DNA of 64,000 nt. Source: Spirochaetia bacterium. GTDB taxonomy: Bacteria > Spirochaetota > Leptospiria > Turneriellales > JAOUOS01. Made by a program: the position numbers and the translations under genes. The DNA lies in the NCBI GenBank assembly GCA_029880265.1, contig JAOUOT010000014.1:1-64000 (forward strand). Reading direction: 5' to 3'. A model generated the notes under the pieces. That model was given only the letters and a program-made list of their open reading frames with translations, was not told the origin of the DNA and ran no database searches. The first letter of the stretch is position 1, and every line of letters begins with the position of its first letter. Below are positions 53,662-62,698 of the stretch, in pieces.

Positions 53662-54087
53662 ATGAAAAATATACTAAAAATAATATTAATATTAATGACG
53701 GCGTCTGCAATGAATTCTACAGCCGCACAGGAAAGCCGCGTTGACGATATAATAAAACAAGCGCCAGACAATATGAAAGAAAAGATGAAAAAGTACCTAA
53801 GCGTTTCGACAAAAGAGGCGCAAGATATGATAATCGACTTTTCTGATATGGAACTTGTAAACATGAAGCAGGCTTATGAAAATGTACTGAACAACGCCAA
53901 AGATAATGAGAAGAGAGTGCTTTGGCTTTATCAGGCAGCCGAGGCGAGAAAAGCCGATAAAATAGCGGCCGATAGATTATTTTATGTGGCGCTGGCTTTA
54001 ATTCTTTTAATGACATTATTTACGACCTTTGTCGGATATATTTATTTTGCGCAAAGAAGACTAATCTCGCATATGAACGAACGGTAA
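53662..54087 (+). CDS. Exported one-helix protein next to ccmC
   Basis: 141 aa. A signal peptide (about 1-22, ILILMTASAMNSTAA) is followed by a charged helical region and a membrane segment at 107-130 (LFYVALALILLMTLFTTFVG) with a basic end. The layout recalls assembly proteins of the cytochrome pathway, such as CcmD- or CcmH-like helpers, but no motif supports this. The AAGGAAAG SD is good. It overlaps the phosphodiesterase gene by one base. Confidence 0.68.
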   Translation: MKNILKIILILMTASAMNSTAAQESRVDDIIKQAPDNMKEKMKKYLSVSTKEAQDMIIDFSDMELVNMKQAYENVLNNAKDNEKRVLWLYQAAEARKADKIAADRLFYVALALILLMTLFTTFVGYIYFAQRRLISHMNER

Positions 54088-54569
54088 TGCTTTTAGGCGT
54101 TATATCTGATACGCATGGCAATGCGCCGAATACGCAAAAAGCTCTCAATTTATTCAGAGAAAAAAAAATTAAAATCATATTACATGCCGGAGACTTTGGA
54201 TCGGCTTCTTTTTTATCTTTATTCAGCGATTTTAGGTTATATTTATCGTACGGCAATTGCGATTCGACGTATGAGCTTTCGGCAAATTTATTTGCGTCTG
54301 AAAACCATCCGTCGCCTGAAAAAGAACAAATTATTTCTTTTAAAAATAAAAATATATTTTGTCTTCACGGAGACGATTCATACGCCTTAAAAAGAGCCGT
54401 AGAATCGGCGAAATATGACTATGTGATAAAAGGGCATACTCATTTTACAGAAGATTATAAATTTGAAAAAACAAGAATATTAAATCCCGGAGCTCTTTAT
54501 AGGGCCAATATCATCTCAGCGGGTATTTTAGATATAGAAAGCGATGATTGGCAGGTGATTTCGATTTAA
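54087..54569 (+). CDS. YfcE/MJ0936-type metallophosphoesterase
   Basis: 160 aa, cytoplasmic. All five metallophosphoesterase motifs are visible: GVISDTHGN, LHAGDFG, YGNCD, LHGDD and KGHTH, then ILNPGAL. Family members hydrolyse phosphodiesters with Mn or Ni; the natural substrate is unknown. Start and previous stop overlap as TAATG. It converges on the 121-aa gene next to fapA. Confidence 0.9.
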   Translation: MLLGVISDTHGNAPNTQKALNLFREKKIKIILHAGDFGSASFLSLFSDFRLYLSYGNCDSTYELSANLFASENHPSPEKEQIISFKNKNIFCLHGDDSYALKRAVESAKYDYVIKGHTHFTEDYKFEKTRILNPGALYRANIISAGILDIESDDWQVISI

Positions 54570-54576
54570 GATACTA

Positions 54577-54942
54577 CTAAGCGAGAAAATTGATATGACC
54601 GTCTGAGATACCTTCAGGCTCTTTTTCTTTTGAAACTTTTTTTTCGGTTTCTTTGTCTTTTTGTTTTTTTTCTTTTTTTCTTTTTTCTTTTTCGTAAATT
54701 TCGGCTTCCTGCTCGGGAAGAGTTTTTAACCCGAAATGCGACTCGGTATCTTTTAGCTTTTGCCCCCCTTCAGAAGACTCGCTCTTGTTTACCTGCTCAG
54801 AACGCTTTTGGGCCTCTTTTATTGCCTTCATGTCAATTTCTCTTTGCTGTTCGGTTCCTTTCGCGATTCTTTCTGCCTCTTCTTTACCTACATGCAGGGT
54901 CGCGTTAATGTTTACCTGTAAGTCAAGAGGTTTTATTGACAT
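54577..54942 (-). CDS. Hypothetical protein linked to fapA, 121 aa
   Basis: Not recognised. It starts MSIKPLDLQVNINATLHVGK, followed by a long charged segment rich in Lys, Glu and Gln ending in a KEKRKKEKKQKDKETEKK tract. It is probably disordered or coiled, without a signal. The start at 54942 lies 1 base after the fapA stop, with GGAG inside the fapA end; a longer frame to 55011 overlaps fapA. Coupling to fapA suggests a related role. Confidence 0.7.
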   Translation of the reverse strand: MSIKPLDLQVNINATLHVGKEEAERIAKGTEQQREIDMKAIKEAQKRSEQVNKSESSEGGQKLKDTESHFGLKTLPEQEAEIYEKEKRKKEKKQKDKETEKKVSKEKEPEGISDGHINFLA

Positions 54943-54943
54943 T

Positions 54944-56950
54944 TTAAGTATCATCTCCTTTTTCGGGAAAAGTAATTTTATCTTTATCTTTTTCTTTCTG
55001 GTACGGCACAATTTTTATGTTGCCTTTATCTTCTATAAGGGTTACATGCTGGTATTCATCTCGAATCGCGAGTCTGGCGTTGTTTATTTCTACCGTAACG
55101 CCGGGAAACAGGGTTTTTTCAACATGAATTTTTCCGTGAGTGGCCAGAGTATCCATATATTCGCGCAGCTGATCTTTTTCATAAGTGGCTTCTTCAAGTC
55201 TTTCTTTGAGCTTTTCTTCTGCATGGACCATCTTTTCGAGCATTTCTTCTTTCTCGGGAGAAAATTCTACGGTAGTGCTTTTCTTTTGCACGTTTAGCGT
55301 TCTTATATTTTGTTCAATTTTATCGAGTTTTTCTTTTGCCTGATTTTCTATCTTTTCAATTTGCTTAATTTGCTGTAATATTTTCGGATTAATTCCCACA
55401 ATCACCGTCGTTGGGGTTGAGGCCTGGGCGCCTAATTGTTTGCATCGAATTTCTTCGCCGGCCATGATTTCGCCGCCCACGATTTGGGCGCGTTTACCGT
55501 TGCAGACAACTTTACCGGCGGCGTCTATCTTTGAATGCATTAGGCCTTCAGATATTACCACGTCTTTTTCAACGCTTACTTTGGCGTTTTGAATAAATTT
55601 GGCGTAAACCGAGCCTGTTGTCGATTCGATTACCGCCTCGTCTCTTCCCATTATACCCGAGCGTATTACAATATCGCCTTCGGCTTCAACGCGAGATTTG
55701 CCTACGTTGCCCCCTATGTCGATATTTCCGGCGGCTTTGACTTCCATATTGTCAGAAACAGAGCCTCTAACGACAACAGAGCCTAAGAACATAATATTTC
55801 CCGTATCAAGACCAACGTCGCCGCCTACGGTATAGATTTCTTCAACATTTAACTTGCCGCTTACAAAAACAACCTGGCCGTTTCTTTCGGCGATGATGCG
55901 GTTTCCGTCGTCTGAGACGATGGTTCCTTTGCCCGGTCTAAGTTCCGCCGGTCTGCCGTCTTTGGCCGGCATATATTTATTGGTTACGGTCTTTCCGTTT
56001 TTACCTTTTTTTGCAGGCATGAGTTCTGCAAGAACCTGACCTTGAACCACGTTTTCAATTAAGTCTTTGGCCAAAAAGTCTACGCGGCCGCTTTCGTCTT
56101 CTTTGAACTCTATTTTCTTTTCAATTCTTACTTTATAGTCGACATAACCGTCTTGACCGTCTTCTGCATGGTCTCCCTCGGCTGCTGTTATAGGCTGTCC
56201 ATATTTGTCGCTGTCTAGAGCGTCTTGAATTTTTTCTTCTTTAAAACCATATTCTACGCCTGATACCTTAAGGGCGTTTATTATTTCATTTGCCTGAAGA
56301 TGTCTACCTCCCGGTCTTGGGGCGGTTACCGTTACAAACGCTTTCATCTCGTCGTTGCTTAACTCTACAGACATGGTAGAATCGGCTTCAGGTTTTGGAA
56401 CCCATTCGGCTATTTTTATTTGTTTGCCCTCGGGCTTTTCTACGGCTTTTTGAACTTTCTTTTCGTCAAAGTTGAGTATACCCACTTTTCGTATTTTGGC
56501 AAGAACCATAGGCAAAGCGGTTGGTTTTCCGTCGCCTTTCGGCGGATGTACGGTTAAAAAACATCCGTTTTTATAAATTCTTGCCATAAACTTACCGTCT
56601 TGAGAAAGATTAATTTTTGCTTCTCTTTCGGCGGCGGCTACCGAGTCTGCGCTGGTTAAAGAAAAATTTAAATCTTCTAAATCGCTCCAGCGGCCGCTGT
56701 CTGTACCCGGCATGATTTTAACTTTTACCTTGTAGGGAAGGCGTCCCAAGCCAAGAATGCCCGGGCTTCCTTTTTCAAGAATTTCATAGTCCAGATCGGC
56801 CAATGAAGCTTTTAGTTCATGAGCGGCAATTTGTAAAGCCTGCTCAAGAGAATCAGCATATACCTCTACCGAATCAAAGTTTACCGGTTCTTCTTCGTCG
56901 TCTAAAAGCTCTAGAGCCAGAAGATTTCTTTTGAGTTTTGAAAATGCCAT
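54944..56950 (-). CDS. fapA: FapA/DUF342 family protein
   Basis: 668 aa. An N-terminal Jag-N-like domain (about 25-80: VEVYADSLEQALQIAAHELK, GLGRLPYKVKV) is followed by the DUF342/FapA polymer-like beta-helix region (RPGGRHLQANEI, VGGDVGLDTGNIMFLGSVVV, NIDIGGNVGKSRVEAEGDIV) and a coiled coil at about 535-610. FapA proteins are linked to flagellar or polar positioning in several bacteria; in a spirochaete with periplasmic flagella that role is plausible but inferred. Followed directly by the 121-aa gene. Confidence 0.87.
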   Translation of the reverse strand: MAFSKLKRNLLALELLDDEEEPVNFDSVEVYADSLEQALQIAAHELKASLADLDYEILEKGSPGILGLGRLPYKVKVKIMPGTDSGRWSDLEDLNFSLTSADSVAAAEREAKINLSQDGKFMARIYKNGCFLTVHPPKGDGKPTALPMVLAKIRKVGILNFDEKKVQKAVEKPEGKQIKIAEWVPKPEADSTMSVELSNDEMKAFVTVTAPRPGGRHLQANEIINALKVSGVEYGFKEEKIQDALDSDKYGQPITAAEGDHAEDGQDGYVDYKVRIEKKIEFKEDESGRVDFLAKDLIENVVQGQVLAELMPAKKGKNGKTVTNKYMPAKDGRPAELRPGKGTIVSDDGNRIIAERNGQVVFVSGKLNVEEIYTVGGDVGLDTGNIMFLGSVVVRGSVSDNMEVKAAGNIDIGGNVGKSRVEAEGDIVIRSGIMGRDEAVIESTTGSVYAKFIQNAKVSVEKDVVISEGLMHSKIDAAGKVVCNGKRAQIVGGEIMAGEEIRCKQLGAQASTPTTVIVGINPKILQQIKQIEKIENQAKEKLDKIEQNIRTLNVQKKSTTVEFSPEKEEMLEKMVHAEEKLKERLEEATYEKDQLREYMDTLATHGKIHVEKTLFPGVTVEINNARLAIRDEYQHVTLIEDKGNIKIVPYQKEKDKDKITFPEKGDDT

Positions 56951-57036
56951 GTTTTTATATAATACGTTTTTACTTCATTATCGGCAGAAATATTTTTGAA
57001 GTTCAAATTAATATGGCGCTTACTTTTTTGTAAGCC

Positions 57037-57921
57037 CTATAAAATTACGATATCTTTTTCTTCTGAAATATCGTTTAAAATGATGCGCCATATTTTATCG
57101 GTGATAAATCTGGTCTGCATTGGGTCGGTTAAATGTCTAAGCGTCAGGCGTACTTTCCCTTCGATAATATCTACATATACGCTAGGATTTAGTTTTTTAT
57201 ATTTTATGGCCAAAAGTTCTTCTGCCTGTCTAAGTCTTTTATCGTTAGGCGATACTTTTTCAATGATATTTTCGGCAATATTCTCAAGAATATCAGCCGC
57301 TTTTTGCCAGTTGCTTTTAATATCTATAAAAAGATATATTTCGTTCCAGTTTAAGGCAAAATCTTTGCTGGCGTTATGAATGAGATCGGTAAAAACTTTT
57401 GAATTGGGAACATGAACAATTCTTCCGGTGCTTTGACCGCCTTCTTCTCTTGATTTTACCTCTATCATACTGAAAGCCATGATTCTTTGATCTAAGACGT
57501 CTCCTATGGCGTCGCCTAGTTGTATTCTGTTCCCCGGAACAAAGGGTCTTCTTGAAATAATAAAAACCCATCCCGCTAGGTTTAATAAAACTTCTTTAAA
57601 AACAATCAATACGCCTGCGCCAAAAAACCCGAGAAACGCGGTTACCGACTGAAGCGACGGCAGCCAAACCGGCATTAATATTATAAACATCAAAAAAGTA
57701 AAAATATATGAAACGGTTCTTTGCCATTGCAGGCGGCTTACAGAATCGTGAATCTTTTTTAAGGCAACTTTTATAATAAGACTTCTTATGAAGCCAATAA
57801 TTACCAGAAGAATTATGGTATAGATAATTTTAGGCAAAAGTTCAGGCAGAGCGTCCCATAATTTTGTGACGCTCTGATCCCAAAGGTCGATGAAGGTTCT
57901 TTTTGAATAAACGTCTTGCAT
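57037..57921 (-). CDS. mscS: Small-conductance mechanosensitive channel (MscS family)
   Basis: 294 aa. Three membrane helices (about 30-50, 68-88, 95-125) precede the pore-lining helix with AFLGFFGAGVLIVFKEVLLNL, then the MscS beta domain (FIISRRPFVPGNRIQLG, GDVLDQRIMAFSMIEV, RIVHVPNSKVFTDLIHN). The C-terminal domain is slightly longer than in E. coli MscS. It stands alone between fapA and sodC and probably protects against osmotic downshift. Confidence 0.92.
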   Translation of the reverse strand: MQDVYSKRTFIDLWDQSVTKLWDALPELLPKIIYTIILLVIIGFIRSLIIKVALKKIHDSVSRLQWQRTVSYIFTFLMFIILMPVWLPSLQSVTAFLGFFGAGVLIVFKEVLLNLAGWVFIISRRPFVPGNRIQLGDAIGDVLDQRIMAFSMIEVKSREEGGQSTGRIVHVPNSKVFTDLIHNASKDFALNWNEIYLFIDIKSNWQKAADILENIAENIIEKVSPNDKRLRQAEELLAIKYKKLNPSVYVDIIEGKVRLTLRHLTDPMQTRFITDKIWRIILNDISEEKDIVIL

Positions 57922-57941
57922 TACAAAAAGTATTGAATTTT

Positions 57942-58466
57942 TTATTTAATAACCCCGCATGCCGCTCTTTTGCCCGCGTTGCCCTCGGGCTGTGTTCCAA
58001 AATCGTCCGGATCTTCATGAATGATAACGGCTTTGCCGATAACGTCTCGTTCGCCGCCTAGAGAGAAATTTTTTGTGACGATTTCAGCAAAAACATTGCC
58101 CGCTTTATCGGCTGATATATTGCCCAGATCGCCCGCATGACCGCTGCCATGAACTCCGTGGTCTACATCGTCAGGGTTCCAGTGACCCCCGGCCGATTCT
58201 GCGTCATGCGCCGAGCAGTCTCCGTTTTCATGAATGTGAAAACCGTGCTGGCCATATTTTAACCCTACAAGTTCCACTGTTAATTTTAATTCAACTTCAG
58301 AAATTTGCTCAAACTTTACAGTTCCAAAGACATTTGTTCCGCTTTTTGAAACAATATCAGCTTTTACGATTTTGCCTTGTTCCGGTTTTTTTGACGCTGA
58401 AGAGCATTGCGCCATAAAACCAAAAGCGGTTGTCGTAAAAATTGTTAATAAAAATATTTTTTTCAT
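57942..58466 (-). CDS. sodC: Cu/Zn superoxide dismutase, lipoprotein type
   Basis: 174 aa. A lipobox-like FMAQCSS gives Cys at about 21, so it is probably anchored in the periplasm or outer membrane. Metal ligands are in GFHIHENGDC, GGHWNPDD, HGVHGSGHAGDLG and VIIHEDPDDF, with the disulfide Cys in GDCSAHD and RAACGVIK. An SD (AAGGAG) precedes the ATG. Partner of the cytoplasmic Fe-type enzyme at 52132. Confidence 0.95.
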   Translation of the reverse strand: MKKIFLLTIFTTTAFGFMAQCSSASKKPEQGKIVKADIVSKSGTNVFGTVKFEQISEVELKLTVELVGLKYGQHGFHIHENGDCSAHDAESAGGHWNPDDVDHGVHGSGHAGDLGNISADKAGNVFAEIVTKNFSLGGERDVIGKAVIIHEDPDDFGTQPEGNAGKRAACGVIK

Positions 58467-58511
58467 TTTTATCTCCTTTTAATTATTATAATATATTTAT
58501 TATAAACAAAT

Positions 58512-58769
58512 TTATATTTTTTTTGACAAAAAATTATGCGCTTTTTTTAATAAAAATGATATATCTGATTTTTGAGGGCATTTGTCAAGACATTCGCCGC
58601 ATAAAGTACACCTGTCGGCGTCTTCTCCCTGTATCCAGTGGTCGTCGGGTTTCATATCATTGTATCTTTTTTGACCGTATTCGGTCATATCATAGGCCTC
58701 TTGTAAATTATAAAGTCTCATTGTTTCGGGAATATTTATTTTTTCAGGGCAGGGAAGGCATTTACCGTT
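58512..58769 (-). pseudogene. C-terminal remnant of a 4Fe-4S aldo/keto reductase
   Basis: The open frame reads GKCLPCPEKINIPETMRLYN, then ADRCTLCGECLDKCPQK. This matches the C-terminal end of aldo/keto reductases that carry a [4Fe-4S]-type motif. The first two Cys lie before any start codon, and an in-frame TAA stops the frame at 58770, so the barrel-encoding first 250 codons are missing. The 585-aa gene now ends within this frame (8-base overlap). An ATG at 58721 has no SD, so a working ferredoxin is unlikely. Confidence 0.7.
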
Positions 58770-60519
58770 TTAAGCGGAGGTAGATAATTTCTTCAAAAGA
58801 AGATTCTTTTCGATAGGCCGAAATTGAAAAATCTAAAAGATTAGAAAGGTAAGGCAAATAGCCCATAATCATCATTTTGAGGCTTGTTGTATTTAAATAT
58901 TGAACCGCTGATTCTAAATTAAAAAACATTGTCATAATAAGATTTTTCTCGTCTTTTTCATCTAAAAGTTTTAGCCTGCTTATTATCGTGTCTTTCTGTT
59001 TGCTTAAAAGAAGATCAATATTCTTTTTTGAGACGGTGACGATAGCTTCGGCATTATCCAGATAAAGAAATATAAGATCGACTTTGGGTTTAGCCGCCGC
59101 TTTTTTTTGACCTGACGTTTTTTTAGGCGGCGTTATTATTTTTATAGTAAAAAGCTTACCTCTTTTATAAGAAGACGCCGTGATCGAAAAGTTTTTATCT
59201 TTTTTGTTTTTTTCTTTTATTATGGCGATAAGATTTTCGATTCCTTTTTTTTCTTTGGGGTTTACTCCAAACGAAAAATAACCCTGCCATTTGGCTATTT
59301 CTTCTAAATCTTTCTGGGGCGGAATTTCTCCTAAAACAAAAGAAAACCGGCCGTTTAGAGCCGGCAGTAAATCTTTTTCAACGTTATATTTTCCTGTCGC
59401 AGAAATTGTTTTAGAGAGATTGTTTATTTCAGTTTGAACCTTTGGGTCTATCTCTTTGGCCAAATTAATTAATTCTATAAAGTTAAATTTAAGAGCCATA
59501 TAAAACATCAAACTATTTGAGTAAGAATCGACCAAAAGAGACGGCGAAGAGTTTTTAATTAAAGCAGCTGTTTTATTTGCCGTATCGTCTAGAAAACCGT
59601 CTTTATATCGGCTTTGCATGATTAGACCAATACCTTTTTCTCCCGAAAAAATAACGCTGCCCGTTGAAAGAAGGTTGTCTAAATTTTCTTTTTCAAGGGG
59701 ATTTTTTTGTTTCGGTAAAGCCGCCGCCCCGGGAATGTTTTTTAGAAAACTATCGGTCATACCTTCTGTTTGTTTCGGATTTAGCGCAATAATAAATAAC
59801 ATTTCATCTTTTTGGTTTGAATTTTCGGCAAAGTTTTTTGTTTGAATATAATAATCGGCCCTGGCGACAGGTTTAGAGTTTTTTTCGGCGATGATTTTAT
59901 ATCTTTCTTTTGAATTTGTAACGCCTATAAAATTATCGGCTCTGACATAGTAATTTTTTTCTGAAAATGATTCATACTCAAAAGACTCTCCCTCGTCTAT
60001 TTCTTTTATCGTATTAATTTGCATGTCAGGGGTCTGGTTTTGGCCAGGAGGCGGTTCGTTCATATTTTTTATCGTGGTTAGAAGGTACTTATATAGCGTT
60101 TTTGAATCTTTTGCGGGAATATAAAAAACCCACTCGTCTATAATCTCGTTTTGAAGATTTGTGTTTTCGTCAATTGGCGCAAATCTTAAGGTAAAACCCA
60201 AAGGCGATTTAATATCGACTCCCGTTTTTTTCAGCTCGTCTATATTTAATAAGTTAATGCCCAGTAAGGCTTTAAAGTTCATTCCGAAAGCGTTAAGTTC
60301 CTGCTCGCCCCCTGTCTTTTTTAGCGACAAGAAAAAAGATTTCAGGTTTTTAAGCATATCTTCATATGCGGCAGATTCAACAAAAATAGAGTCGGTCTCA
60401 GGCGCGTATAAAGAAGGTTCAAAATCGGCGGCGTATAAATTAACCGGAACAATAAAAAACAATCCGAAAAGGAATAAGGCCACAGAATTTTTTGTTTTTT
60501 TATTAAATATATTTTTCAT
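58762..60519 (-). CDS. Large exported protein of unknown function
   Basis: 585 aa. A signal peptide (ALFLFGLFFIVPVNLYAA) is followed by a long mixed alpha/beta protein resembling DUF3352-type exported proteins: YYIQTKNFAEN, FIIALNPKQTEG, FSFVLGEIPPQKDLEE, GYFSFGVNPKEKKGIENLI. This link rests on general pattern only. The SD AAGGAG lies 7 nt before ATG. Its stop codon lies inside the reductase remnant, so the two were probably joined by a deletion or insertion. Confidence 0.72.
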   Translation of the reverse strand: MKNIFNKKTKNSVALFLFGLFFIVPVNLYAADFEPSLYAPETDSIFVESAAYEDMLKNLKSFFLSLKKTGGEQELNAFGMNFKALLGINLLNIDELKKTGVDIKSPLGFTLRFAPIDENTNLQNEIIDEWVFYIPAKDSKTLYKYLLTTIKNMNEPPPGQNQTPDMQINTIKEIDEGESFEYESFSEKNYYVRADNFIGVTNSKERYKIIAEKNSKPVARADYYIQTKNFAENSNQKDEMLFIIALNPKQTEGMTDSFLKNIPGAAALPKQKNPLEKENLDNLLSTGSVIFSGEKGIGLIMQSRYKDGFLDDTANKTAALIKNSSPSLLVDSYSNSLMFYMALKFNFIELINLAKEIDPKVQTEINNLSKTISATGKYNVEKDLLPALNGRFSFVLGEIPPQKDLEEIAKWQGYFSFGVNPKEKKGIENLIAIIKEKNKKDKNFSITASSYKRGKLFTIKIITPPKKTSGQKKAAAKPKVDLIFLYLDNAEAIVTVSKKNIDLLLSKQKDTIISRLKLLDEKDEKNLIMTMFFNLESAVQYLNTTSLKMMIMGYLPYLSNLLDFSISAYRKESSFEEIIYLRLKR

Positions 60520-60617
60520 TGGGAATCTCCTTAAAAGAAGGCGAAAGAAATCGGTTTTGCCGAAATACGCTTGCGAGTATATGGGCCAACAAATCGAAAC
60601 CGCGCCGGCTTGCCGTT

Positions 60618-61502
60618 TTAGTCTTGCATTCTTTTTATGACACTATTAAATTCTTGAAGTATATTTGCCATAATTTTTTTTGCGGGAAGAATGTTTTTTA
60701 TCTGCGCCGTTGCGTGGCCGGCCGAGTAGATTTCTTTCCAGTTTTTTAGGTCTTTATTTTTAGAATTTTTCCATATATCATAGCTTTCTTTGAGCCAGTT
60801 TGCGTAAACGCCCGAGATTTCGTCGGTATAAATTATATCTTCTGGTTTAGCGTTTATGATCGCGGTTTTATAAGCGTCAGAGGCTTTTGCTTCTGTCGAA
60901 GCGATGAAACGCGTGCCTATAAAAGCTCCGTCTGCCCCGAGAACCATAGCGGCGGCCATTTGCCTTCCCGTGGCAATAGAACCCGCGGCAATTACAGGCA
61001 GACCCGTTTCTTCTTTAAGATAAGGTATAAAGCTGAATGGAGATATTCTGCCTGCGTGGCCTCCGGCGCCGGCGCATACGGCAATTAAAGCGTCGGCGCC
61101 CGCTTTTGCTACGGTCTTAGCGTATCTTAAGTCGATGACATCGCAAAAAATTTTCGCATTTGCCGATTTTACTTCGCCGATTATTGTGCGGGGAACTCCC
61201 ATGCTCGTTATGATAAGGTCTACCTTATGGTCAAGGCATACCTTAAGCTGCTCGCTCCAGTTGGGGTTGTGCTCTTTGTATAATACAATATTTACGCCGA
61301 TAGGTTTTTGGGTTTTCTCTTTGATTTCAAAAAGGGCCTCGTTTAGCTCTTGCGTTGTTCGGTAGTTCATCGAGGGAAAACATCCAATGCCACCCGCTTC
61401 TGAAACAGCCGCCACAAGTTCAGGGTATGATACGAGAAACATAGGCGCGCCAAAAACAGGATATTCTATTTTCAGCATTTGCGTTATTTTATTTTTCAGC
61501 AT
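60618..61502 (-). CDS. Nitronate monooxygenase / NPD-like flavoprotein
   Basis: FMN-dependent TIM-barrel enzyme, 294 aa. Family features are the start IEYPVFGAPMFLVSYPELVA, AGGIGCFPSMNYRT, ICAGAGGHAGRISP-like region (AVCAGAGGHAGRIS), LPVIAAGSIATGRQMAAAM and LGADGAFIGTRFIAS. True substrates include nitronates, but the family also covers enoyl reductases such as FabK, so the reaction is not fixed. It starts 1 base after the upstream lipoprotein gene. Confidence 0.85.
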   Translation of the reverse strand: MLKNKITQMLKIEYPVFGAPMFLVSYPELVAAVSEAGGIGCFPSMNYRTTQELNEALFEIKEKTQKPIGVNIVLYKEHNPNWSEQLKVCLDHKVDLIITSMGVPRTIIGEVKSANAKIFCDVIDLRYAKTVAKAGADALIAVCAGAGGHAGRISPFSFIPYLKEETGLPVIAAGSIATGRQMAAAMVLGADGAFIGTRFIASTEAKASDAYKTAIINAKPEDIIYTDEISGVYANWLKESYDIWKNSKNKDLKNWKEIYSAGHATAQIKNILPAKKIMANILQEFNSVIKRMQD

Positions 61503-61503
61503 G

Positions 61504-61935
61504 CTAAAAATCGTTTGGGTTTATTTGAATTCTGCCAAATTCGACGCCTTTGCTATCTTTATAAATATAAATAAGAGTTACGTTGTTATCTCTTTGAAAC
61601 TGAAGACTGTCATTTGTTTTATAGTTTTTTATAGCTACAGGTTTCATGGCAATATCTAAAAAGTTTTGCGAAAAAACCCGTTTTGGAGCGGTTTCGATAA
61701 CTGTATAATAGTAGTAGAATATGCGGCCCTTATCTGATTTTGTGGCGTCTAATCGCATGAAAGAATCAATCATCATGGGCAGAGCCTCATTGGTTGCCAT
61801 AGATATCTTTTCGAGTTTTTCTTCGGGCGATTCTTCGGCAACAAAAAAAGAGGCGCATGAAATAAAAAAGGATATGAATAAAAACGACAAGTATTTTAGC
61901 GTTAAAAGTATCTGAATATTCAATTTCGTGTTCAT
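61504..61935 (-). CDS. Putative lipoprotein, 143 aa
   Basis: Signal peptide with a loose lipobox (FFISCASFF) gives Cys near 27. The mature part is short and charged, with KGRIFYYYYTVIET and VTLIYIYKDSKGVEFGRIQI. Not recognised. I start at ATG 61935 (MNTKLN); an ATG five codons upstream is also possible. It is cotranscribed with the NPD-like enzyme after a 1-base gap. Confidence 0.68.
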   Translation of the reverse strand: MNTKLNIQILLTLKYLSFLFISFFISCASFFVAEESPEEKLEKISMATNEALPMMIDSFMRLDATKSDKGRIFYYYYTVIETAPKRVFSQNFLDIAMKPVAIKNYKTNDSLQFQRDNNVTLIYIYKDSKGVEFGRIQINPNDF

Positions 61936-62119
61936 AAAACAATTATACAAATGAATCTGTTATAATTATAATAATAACGCTTTAATAAAAAAAATCAATT
62001 TTTTTTATTATAAAACCAATATTTTCTTGATTCATTATTCTTGTTTTTGCTCAAAAAGAAAGTCAAAGAGAGAAAAAGAATATTTCTTTTCAAACGGTGT
62101 CAAAGATATAAAATTGCCC

Positions 62120-62698
62120 ATGTCAGCCCTTATACAAAGAGAAATAGAAGAGTCTTATGAATCAAAGAAAAAGCTTTTAACTCTTTCAAGCGATATTGAA
62201 AAAGCCGGTTTGATGGCGGCAGAAACCTTAAAAGCAGGCGGCAAGCTGTTATTATGCGGCAACGGCGGCTCGGCCGCCGACGCGCAGCATATCGTCGCCG
62301 AGCTGGTTGTTCGTTATAAAACAAAAAATGAAAGAAGAGGGCTGCCTGCGATTAGCCTTGCGCTTGACAGTTCTACCGTTACCGCCTGCGGGAACGATTA
62401 CGGTTATGAATTTATTTATTCAAGGGCCCTTGAGGCCATAGGCAATGAAGGCGATTTATTAATCGCGATATCGACATCGGGAAATTCTCAGAATGTTATA
62501 AACGCGGTAAAAAAAGCCAAAGAAAAGAAAATCAAAACTCTTCTTTTGCTGGGCAATACTGGCGGTAAATTAAAAGGAACGGGCGATTTTGAAGTTTTAG
62601 TTCAAGAGAAGTATACAGCGCGCATTCAAGAGTGTCATATTCTTATTGGTCATATTATATGCTCCGTGATTGAAAAAGAGCTTTTTAATCTTGATTGA
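62120..62698 (+). CDS. gmhA: Phosphoheptose isomerase
   Basis: Converts sedoheptulose 7-phosphate to D-glycero-D-manno-heptose 7-phosphate for LPS core; DiaA-like SIS proteins are an alternative. 192 aa, normal length. The SIS motifs are CGNGGSAADAQHIVAELV, LDSSTVTACGNDYGYE and AISTSGNSQNVINAV, and the zinc His region is ECHILIGHIIC. The start at 62120 matches GmhA length; the frame opens 93 bases earlier without family similarity. The stop overlaps that of the NeuB-like gene by 14 bases (convergent). Confidence 0.92.
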   Translation: MSALIQREIEESYESKKKLLTLSSDIEKAGLMAAETLKAGGKLLLCGNGGSAADAQHIVAELVVRYKTKNERRGLPAISLALDSSTVTACGNDYGYEFIYSRALEAIGNEGDLLIAISTSGNSQNVINAVKKAKEKKIKTLLLLGNTGGKLKGTGDFEVLVQEKYTARIQECHILIGHIICSVIEKELFNLD

